Shown here piece by piece: positions 42,400-47,274 of a stretch of DNA of 47,274 nucleotides. The position numbers and the translations under genes are program-made. The stretch spans positions 1 to 47,274 of the forward strand of contig JAUXNJ010000016.1 in NCBI GenBank assembly GCA_030682795.1, read 5' to 3'. Under the pieces are notes generated by a model that did no database searches, had not been told where the DNA came from, and saw nothing but the letters and a program-made list of their open reading frames with translations. The DNA is from Sphingobacteriaceae bacterium. Lineage in GTDB: Bacteria > Bacteroidota > Bacteroidia > UBA7662. Position 1 is the stretch's first letter. Each line of letters starts with the position of its first letter.

Positions 42400-43788
42400 A
42401 TGAGGTCATTTTACACGCTTGCGTTACTAGCTATTTTGCTTCTGCCAGCCGTTTTTGGTTGTCGGCAAGACCGCTTTACCCCCAACGCCAACATTGAGCT
42501 GCGGTTCGAAACCGACAGCCTGCTGTTCGATACCGTCTTTGTAACGGCCGGTTCCATCACCAAGCGCTTTAAGGTGTTCAATCCCACCAACACCAATGTA
42601 CAAATCGACGAGGTGTATTTGGGAGGCCGCCGCCTCACGGGCAATTCCGCCTACCGCATCAACATCAACGGCATCCCGAGCAACGACCTCAAAGGCGTAG
42701 AGCTGAGGGCCAACGACAGTCTGTATATTTTTGTAGAAGTCACCATTGACCCCACCTCTGTAAATACGCCTTTCATCGTTGCAGATTCGGTAGTATTTCG
42801 ATCGGGCAACAAAACTGGCAAGGTGCAATTGGCGGCGTACGGACAAAATGCCGTGTTTTACAATGGCGAAGTTTTGCCGTGTAATACCGTTTGGACTGCC
42901 GAAAAACCGATTGTGATTTACAATTCGGTGCTGGTAGATAGCCTGTGCAACCTCACCATCGAAGCCGGGGCACGGATCTTTTTCAATAAAAACTCTACCA
43001 TTTTTACGCTAGGCAGTTTGCAGGTAAACGGCACTCCTGAAAACCCCGTGATTTTTAGAGGCGACCGGCTTGACCCTTTTTACCGCGACCTCGCTGGTGC
43101 CTGGAACGGACTGCATTTTTTGTTGGGCAGCACCAACAACCGCATCAGCAATGCCGAGCTGCACAATGGCAACATCGCCATTCGGGTTGATTCGCTGCCG
43201 GTGAGCGGCACAGCACCCAATTTGGTGCTCGACAAAGTACTGATTGATAATTTTGCCATTGTAGGCCTGTTGGGATTCACCGCCCACATCCAAGCCACCA
43301 ACCTGCTCATCAGCAATTGCGGCTTGTATAATTTTTTGGGAGATTTAGGAGGCACTTACCATTTCCGCCACGCCACTTTCGCTAATATTGGATCGGGCTT
43401 TTCACGTAGCTTTCCGCTTTTTGTGCTTAGCAATCGCAACAACAACGGCCGGCCCAATGCCGCCAACCTCATCCTCCAAAACAGCATTGTATTTGGCACT
43501 CGAGAAGTTGAATTTGTGCTCGATACAGCTGGTACTGGTGGGTTTAGTGCCCAACTCAGCCACACCATCTTGCGCACCAATCGCACCCCACCGCCTGGCA
43601 ATGCTTTGCAGTTTGTGAACCCGCGCTTCAAGAGTCCTGAAGATAAAAACTTCAGCATCGATACCCTGTCACCGGCCTTTCAAGCTGGCCTCAACCTCAT
43701 CCCGCAATTCCCGGTTTTGGCCAACGACTTGTTCGGACAGCCACGCAGCAGCACGCCTACATTGGGTGCTATCGAAAGAATTGAATAA
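42400..43788 (+). CDS. Lipoprotein with immunoglobulin-like and parallel beta-helix parts
   Basis: A 462-residue protein with a lipoprotein signal (MRSFYTLALLAILLLPAVFG, lipid-attachable C21). The first about 140 residues (LRFETDSLLFDTVFVTAGSITKRFKVFNPTNTNVQ) resemble the DUF1573/ASPM-like beta-sandwich found in surface proteins. The rest repeats short strands typical of a right-handed beta-helix (GSLQVNGTPENPVIFRGDR, NNRISNAELHNGNIAIR, APNLVLDKVLIDNFAIV). No catalytic motif is recognised; a surface-binding or polysaccharide-related role is possible. I do not know its function. A start at 42370 would be a TTG within the promoter box and is rejected. Confidence 0.8.
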   Translation: MRSFYTLALLAILLLPAVFGCRQDRFTPNANIELRFETDSLLFDTVFVTAGSITKRFKVFNPTNTNVQIDEVYLGGRRLTGNSAYRININGIPSNDLKGVELRANDSLYIFVEVTIDPTSVNTPFIVADSVVFRSGNKTGKVQLAAYGQNAVFYNGEVLPCNTVWTAEKPIVIYNSVLVDSLCNLTIEAGARIFFNKNSTIFTLGSLQVNGTPENPVIFRGDRLDPFYRDLAGAWNGLHFLLGSTNNRISNAELHNGNIAIRVDSLPVSGTAPNLVLDKVLIDNFAIVGLLGFTAHIQATNLLISNCGLYNFLGDLGGTYHFRHATFANIGSGFSRSFPLFVLSNRNNNGRPNAANLILQNSIVFGTREVEFVLDTAGTGGFSAQLSHTILRTNRTPPPGNALQFVNPRFKSPEDKNFSIDTLSPAFQAGLNLIPQFPVLANDLFGQPRSSTPTLGAIERIE

Positions 43789-43813
43789 TTTAGCCTCCTA
43801 TCAACCTTACCAT

Positions 43814-44680
43814 ATGCAAACGAGCGAAGAAAATCTCATTCTGGTCCCTTACGACTTCACCCCACCCTCCGACTGTGCCTTGCAGCATGCGATTGCCATT
43901 GCCAAAGTGGCTTCCGACCGGGTGATGGTCCTCCATGTACTCAACAGCGAGAGCAAATCGATGATGAAAAAGGAAAAGCTCTCGATCAAGGACCTCAACG
44001 ATAAATTACAGATTTTAGTCACCGACATCACTAAAAAATCGGGTGTTACAGCTACTTATGAGATGGAAGAGGGTAGCATTTTCACCACCATTCCCGAATA
44101 CGTAGCCAGCAGCAAAGCACGTTTGGTGGTGATGGGCACCAGCGGCAAAGTAGGCATGCAGCACATTACTGGAGCGCATGTTTTGAAGATTTCGGAAAGC
44201 AGCAAAGCCCCCGACATCATTGTACAAACCCGTCCCATTAAGGCACACGGTTACAAAACCATTGTAATGCCTGTAGATTCGACCAAAGAAAGCAAGCAAA
44301 AAACCACTCAAACAGCCGCATTGGCTCAGCTTTTTGGAGGCGAGGTACATTTATTTGTAGCCACTGAAAGTGATGAGTTTTTGGCTAAAAGTGTGGCTGC
44401 CAATGTAGCCTATGCCGAAAAGATGTTCAAGAACCACAACATCAAGCATAAAAGCGCTAAAGAAAATCCCAAAGGCAAAAGTTATGTAAAACAAATTTTA
44501 GCCTATGCTGAAAGTGTGGATGCCGATTTGTTGGTGATCATGACCGGTGAAGACCGCGGTTTGCTGGATATTATTACGGGCGGTTCCGACGAGGAAAACA
44601 TCGTGAACAACAAGGCGCAAATTCCTGTTTTGTGCGTCGACGCCATGAACGCACAGTACGGCAGTGTGTTTACCTGGTAA
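43814..44680 (+). CDS. Tandem-domain universal stress protein
   Basis: From the ATG at 43814 the protein has 288 residues and two USP domains. The first opens NLILVPYDFTPPSDCALQHAIAIAK and has VVMGTSGKVGMQHITGAH, a near-match to the ATP loop with one residue less than usual; the second ends DLLVIMTGEDRGLLDIITGGSDEENIV. It starts 25 bases after the lipoprotein gene on the same strand. It is the third two-domain USP in the window. Confidence 0.88.
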   Translation: MQTSEENLILVPYDFTPPSDCALQHAIAIAKVASDRVMVLHVLNSESKSMMKKEKLSIKDLNDKLQILVTDITKKSGVTATYEMEEGSIFTTIPEYVASSKARLVVMGTSGKVGMQHITGAHVLKISESSKAPDIIVQTRPIKAHGYKTIVMPVDSTKESKQKTTQTAALAQLFGGEVHLFVATESDEFLAKSVAANVAYAEKMFKNHNIKHKSAKENPKGKSYVKQILAYAESVDADLLVIMTGEDRGLLDIITGGSDEENIVNNKAQIPVLCVDAMNAQYGSVFTW

Positions 44681-44696
44681 AAGCCGAAGAAATGCC

Positions 44697-44704
44697 TAAT
44701 TTTG
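44697..44704 (+). promoter_or_regulatory. -7 promoter element of map-yebC
   Basis: TAATTTTG matches TAnnTTTG, 22 bases before the TTG start of map. A TTTACC around 44669 is a weak -33 candidate. Confidence 0.5.
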
Positions 44705-44726
44705 CAGCCGCACAAGCTTTTTAGTA

Positions 44727-45509
44727 TTGATACATTATAAAAGTCTCGAAGAAATTGAGTTGATGCGTGCCGCCGCGCAAGTGGTGAGTCGCACGCTGGG
44801 CATTGTTGCCGCTGAAATTAAGCCGGGGGTAACGCCGCTGCAGCTCGACAAACTAGCGGAGACCTACATCCGGGACCAAGGCGCCGAGCCTGCCTTTTTG
44901 GGCTTGTACGGCTTCCCCAACACCCTCTGCATGTCGAAAAACGAGCAGGTAGTGCACGGCATCCCCGACAACCGGCCGCTGGTAGATGGCGACATCATCA
45001 GCGTGGACTGCGGGGCGAAGCTTCACGGCTTTTACGGCGACCATGCCTACACCTTTGCCGTGGGCGAAGTGAGCGCCGAAGTGCGCAAATTGCTTCAGGT
45101 AACGCTTGAATCGCTGTATTTAGGCATCGAGCAAGCCGTGGTGGGCAACCGCATTGGCGACATCAGCTTTGCCGTTCAGCAGCATGCCGAAAAAAATGGC
45201 TATGGCGTGGTGCGCGAGTTGGTGGGCCACGGTCTCGGCCGCAAACTGCACGAAAAGCCCGAGGTACCGAACTACGGCAAGCGCGGCAGCGGTCCGCGCA
45301 TCCAAAACGGCCTCGTGATTGCCATCGAACCCATGATTAACATGGGCGTTAAAAACATCAAGCAGCTGGAAGACGGCTGGACGATCATTACCGCCGACAA
45401 AAAACCATCGGCCCATTTTGAACACGATGTGGCCATTGTAGACGGGAAGCCCGAAATTCTCTCTACCTTTAAATACGTGGAAGAAGCATTAGTAAAAACA
45501 TTAGCATAA
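44727..45509 (+). CDS. map: Methionine aminopeptidase type I
   Basis: A 260-residue enzyme that removes the initiator methionine. The five metal ligands lie in SVDCGAKLHGFYGDHAYTF (two aspartates), GHGLGRKLHEKPEVPNYG (histidine), IAIEPMIN and FEHDVAI (two glutamates). The N-terminus xIHYKSLEEIELMR matches the usual MIxxKSxxEIxxMR beginning if the TTG at 44727 is the start codon; no in-frame ATG exists nearby until codon 13. It is followed after 3 bases by the YebC-family gene. Confidence 0.94.
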   Translation: MIHYKSLEEIELMRAAAQVVSRTLGIVAAEIKPGVTPLQLDKLAETYIRDQGAEPAFLGLYGFPNTLCMSKNEQVVHGIPDNRPLVDGDIISVDCGAKLHGFYGDHAYTFAVGEVSAEVRKLLQVTLESLYLGIEQAVVGNRIGDISFAVQQHAEKNGYGVVRELVGHGLGRKLHEKPEVPNYGKRGSGPRIQNGLVIAIEPMINMGVKNIKQLEDGWTIITADKKPSAHFEHDVAIVDGKPEILSTFKYVEEALVKTLA

Positions 45510-45512
45510 CCT

Positions 45513-46220
45513 ATGGGACGCGCATTCGAATATAGAAAAGCCAGAAAATTTGCCCGCTGGGACAAAATGGCGCGGATTTTTCCGCGAATTGGTAAGGAAA
45601 TCACCATGGCTGCCAAGGCTGGCGGTCCGAACCCCGAAACCAACCCCCGCCTGCGGGTGGCCATGCAAAACGCCAAGGGCGCTAACATGCCCAAAGACCG
45701 TGTGGAAGCCGCCATCAAGCGGGCTACCGACAAGGACGAGAAGGACTACGAAGAGGTGATCTATGAGGGCTACGGTCCACATGGCGTAGCCATTGTAGTG
45801 GAAACCGCCACCAACAATCCCACCCGCACCGTGGCCAATGTGCGCCATTTATTCAATAAATACGGCGGCTCGCTGGGCACATCGGGTTCGTTGAGCTTCC
45901 TTTTTGAGCGCAAGGGCATTTTCCGCATCAATGGCGAGGGTCTCGACATCGAAGAACTCGAACTTGAGCTCATCGACCATGGCGCCGACGACATCCAGCA
46001 AGAAGAGGGCGAAATTATTGTAACTGCCGCATTTGCCGACTTTGGCAGCATGCAGAAAGCCCTCGAAAAAATGAACATCAACGTAATCAGCTCCGAGCTG
46101 CAGCGCCTGCCGGTGAGTTTTGCTGAGGTAAACGAAGCCCAGGAAGAAGAAGTGATGAAGCTCATCGAGTTTTTTGAAGAAGACGACGACGTACAGAACG
46201 TATTTCACAACCTGCCTTAG
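45513..46220 (+). CDS. YebC/PmpR-family protein
   Basis: A 235-residue protein of the YebC/PmpR family, described as DNA-binding regulators and, in some members, as factors that help ribosomes on proline-rich stretches. The N-terminus GRAFEYRKARKFARWDKMARIF and the GGPNPETNPRLRVAMQNAKGANMPKDRVE segment are characteristic. Length is normal. It is probably co-transcribed with map (3-base gap) and is followed by a strong terminator. Confidence 0.93.
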   Translation: MGRAFEYRKARKFARWDKMARIFPRIGKEITMAAKAGGPNPETNPRLRVAMQNAKGANMPKDRVEAAIKRATDKDEKDYEEVIYEGYGPHGVAIVVETATNNPTRTVANVRHLFNKYGGSLGTSGSLSFLFERKGIFRINGEGLDIEELELELIDHGADDIQQEEGEIIVTAAFADFGSMQKALEKMNINVISSELQRLPVSFAEVNEAQEEEVMKLIEFFEEDDDVQNVFHNLP

Positions 46221-46234
46221 TGCTGGATAAAGCT

Positions 46235-46276
46235 AAAAAAGCCGCATTTCGTTGGAGAGGCGGCTTTTTTGTTTTT
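46235..46276. terminator. Strong bidirectional intrinsic terminator
   Basis: AAAAAAGCCGC (46235-46245) and GCGGCTTTTTT (46260-46270) form an 11-bp stem with a 14-base loop, with T-runs in both directions. It ends the map-yebC unit 15 bases after the stop and can also serve the convergent parDE operon. Confidence 0.88.
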
Positions 46277-46376
46277 AACCAATGGTGAAGTTACTGAATT
46301 TTGTACCTAATACCCTTCCGTTTACGAGCTCCTGATTCACCCGTTGCAGCTAAACAGATGAGATATGTAGCCAGAT

Positions 46377-46676
46377 TTAGTCTTTCAACCTGGCCTCTAT
46401 GTCCATTTGTTGATGTAGAACTCTGATAATTTCCAGCTTGTTTTCTGCCCGGTTTATTCTGTAAAAAATAAAATGAGATTTTACTTTCGCTTGGTAATAC
46501 CCTTTTCTTAAATGCTGAATATCTTTTCCTGAAGTCGGGTTTTGTGTTAGATACTCAATTTCGTCAAGAATCAAATTGACATATCTATCAGCTTGTTCTA
46601 ATGACCAAGTTTCAAAAGTGTACAGCCAAATATTTTCAATATCGATTTGGGCTTCGATACTAATTTTATAAGTCAT
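46377..46676 (-). CDS. parE: ParE/RelE-type toxin
   Basis: A 99-residue protein of the ParE branch of the RelE superfamily: YKISIEAQIDIENIWLYTFETWSLEQADRYVNLILDEI and the later YYQAKVKSHFIFYRI and LEIIRVLHQQMD segments. ParE toxins typically poison DNA gyrase. It overlaps the antitoxin gene by 1 base (TAATG) and lies second in the operon. Confidence 0.9.
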   Translation of the reverse strand: MTYKISIEAQIDIENIWLYTFETWSLEQADRYVNLILDEIEYLTQNPTSGKDIQHLRKGYYQAKVKSHFIFYRINRAENKLEIIRVLHQQMDIEARLKD

Positions 46677-46924
46677 TATTTTGAAACATGTTTTTGATGA
46701 AGACCTTCTAAAAAGGAGTCTCTATTGAATCCTTCTATAAATCCAGATGCTTCACCTTTTCTAAGTTCTTTAATGAGCACTGTTTTTTTGGTCTCCTCGT
46801 GTTCAAACATTCTCAAAGCTGCTCTCACGACTTCACTTGCAGAAGAAAATTTCCCGGTTTGAACTTGTTCGTTTATGAACTTGTCAAAGTAGTCACCAAG
46901 TAGGATGGAAGTGTTTTTTGCCAT
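46676..46924 (-). CDS. parD: ParD-type antitoxin
   Basis: An 82-residue antitoxin of the ParD/CC2985 family. The N-terminal ribbon-helix-helix (MAKNTSILLGDYFDKFINEQVQTGKFSSASEVVRAALRMFE) binds DNA, and the C-terminal helix (ETKKTVLIKELRKGEASG) binds the toxin. It is the first gene of the pair, with an operator-like inverted repeat 21 bases before its ATG. Confidence 0.9.
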   Translation of the reverse strand: MAKNTSILLGDYFDKFINEQVQTGKFSSASEVVRAALRMFEHEETKKTVLIKELRKGEASGFIEGFNRDSFLEGLHQKHVSK

Positions 46925-46944
46925 GATTTTGATCTTTTACGAAG

Positions 46945-46961
46945 ATACCAATTGTTGGTAT
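46945..46961. promoter_or_regulatory. Operator-like inverted repeat upstream of parD
   Basis: ATACCAA-TTG-TTGGTAT is a perfect 7-bp inverted repeat with a 3-base centre. It lies next to TATCTTCG (a one-mismatch -7 box, 46941-46948, minus), so a ParD dimer bound here would block the promoter. Confidence 0.55.
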
Positions 46962-47108
46962 TTTTAACAAATTCAGCTATACAATTTATGACGCGCTATT
47001 TCCAATTGGTTACAACTCACCACTATGGCCCAAGCGCTGGTGGAGGTGGCTGGTCAATGCCTAACCCAAATATGATTCGTGGAAGGTGTACGTTGTGCAT
47101 TTGTAGCA

Positions 47109-47274
47109 TTATTCTCTTTTGAGGTAAATGGCCAAGCGGCGGGGAGGCAAATCGCGGAACACCAGCTCGGCAATGTAGTTGCCGGCAGGGAGGCCCTCGC
47201 CGCCCCAATTGTTGCTGTAGTTTTCGGTGAAATAAACTTGCTGGCCCCAGCGGTTGTAAATAGCCACAGCCGTG
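47109..47274 (-). CDS. T9SS type B sorting-domain protein, C-terminal fragment
   Basis: Reading the minus strand from the right edge in frame with the TAA at 47109-47111, the last 54 residues include AIYNRWGQQVYFTENYSNNW, then GLPAGNYIAELVF and a final LAIYLKRE. This is the gliding-motility-associated (CHU_C, type B) T9SS sorting domain at the end of a large surface or secreted protein. The body of the gene is beyond the window. The domain sends cargo through the type IX secretion system, in line with the type A domain at 24456-24962. Confidence 0.85.
   Translation of the reverse strand, partial: TAVAIYNRWGQQVYFTENYSNNWGGEGLPAGNYIAELVFRDLPPRRLAIYLKRE

Overview
The window looks like chromosomal DNA from a member of the Bacteroidota. 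Several independent signals point that way: promoters of the Bacteroidota type (TAnnTTTG boxes directly before genes), absence of Shine-Dalgarno sequences, two type IX secretion (T9SS) sorting domains (type A at 24456-24962, type B at the right edge), a mevalonate-pathway operon with a GYDIA-type GHMP kinase, GSCFA and ORF6N family proteins, and tandem universal stress proteins. The order or species cannot be read from the sequence. Most housekeeping genes have a fairly G+C-rich, Bacteroidota-style coding sequence. The region 17.6-25.0 kb is clearly more A+T-rich and looks accessory.

Layout. 0-1 kb: the end of an IS256-like element and a HepT/MntA (HEPN/MNT) toxin-antitoxin pair, then an intergenic stretch with three inverted repeats. 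1.1-5.8 kb: an ALDH7-type aldehyde dehydrogenase behind a secreted M1 metallopeptidase with a probable outer-membrane C-terminal part. 6-8.9 kb: Na/Pi symporter-like protein, GSCFA protein, TauE/SafE permease. 8.9-13.5 kb: mfd translationally coupled to a TlpA-like lipoprotein. 13.7-17.4 kb: HigBA pair, thiL, a RhuM fragment and a Fic protein. 17.6-25.0 kb: a three-gene overlapping cassette (small T9SS-sorted protein, 2129-residue SpvB/RHS protein ending in a HETGH domain, small lipoprotein), which is the most interesting part of the window. 25.2-29.1 kb: a membrane-bound patatin-like protein and two universal stress proteins. 29.3-34.5 kb: mevalonate operon (HMG-CoA reductase, two GHMP kinases, diphosphomevalonate decarboxylase, UbiA-type prenyltransferase). 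34.8-38.5 kb: thiamine pyrophosphokinase, ORF6N protein, acyl-CoA dehydrogenase, PiT-like transporter. 38.6-42.3 kb: tetR-paaABCD-apaG, most of the phenylacetyl-CoA epoxidase system but without paaE. 42.4-46.2 kb: lipoprotein, universal stress protein, map and a YebC-family gene. 46.4-47.3 kb: ParDE pair and the C-terminus of a T9SS type B cargo protein.

How the genes work together. The mevalonate operon covers HMG-CoA to isopentenyl diphosphate if the two GHMP kinases perform the mevalonate and phosphomevalonate kinase steps; the prenyltransferase in the same operon would use the products. ThiL and ThiN make thiamine diphosphate from two different precursors. The paa genes and the acyl-CoA dehydrogenase fit aerobic aromatic and fatty acid breakdown. 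Four toxin-antitoxin or Fic loci and one IS end lie between these housekeeping blocks. Several genes (mntA, the tlpA-like gene, higB, thiL) have a promoter box only 3-4 bases before the start codon, which predicts leaderless or near-leaderless mRNAs.
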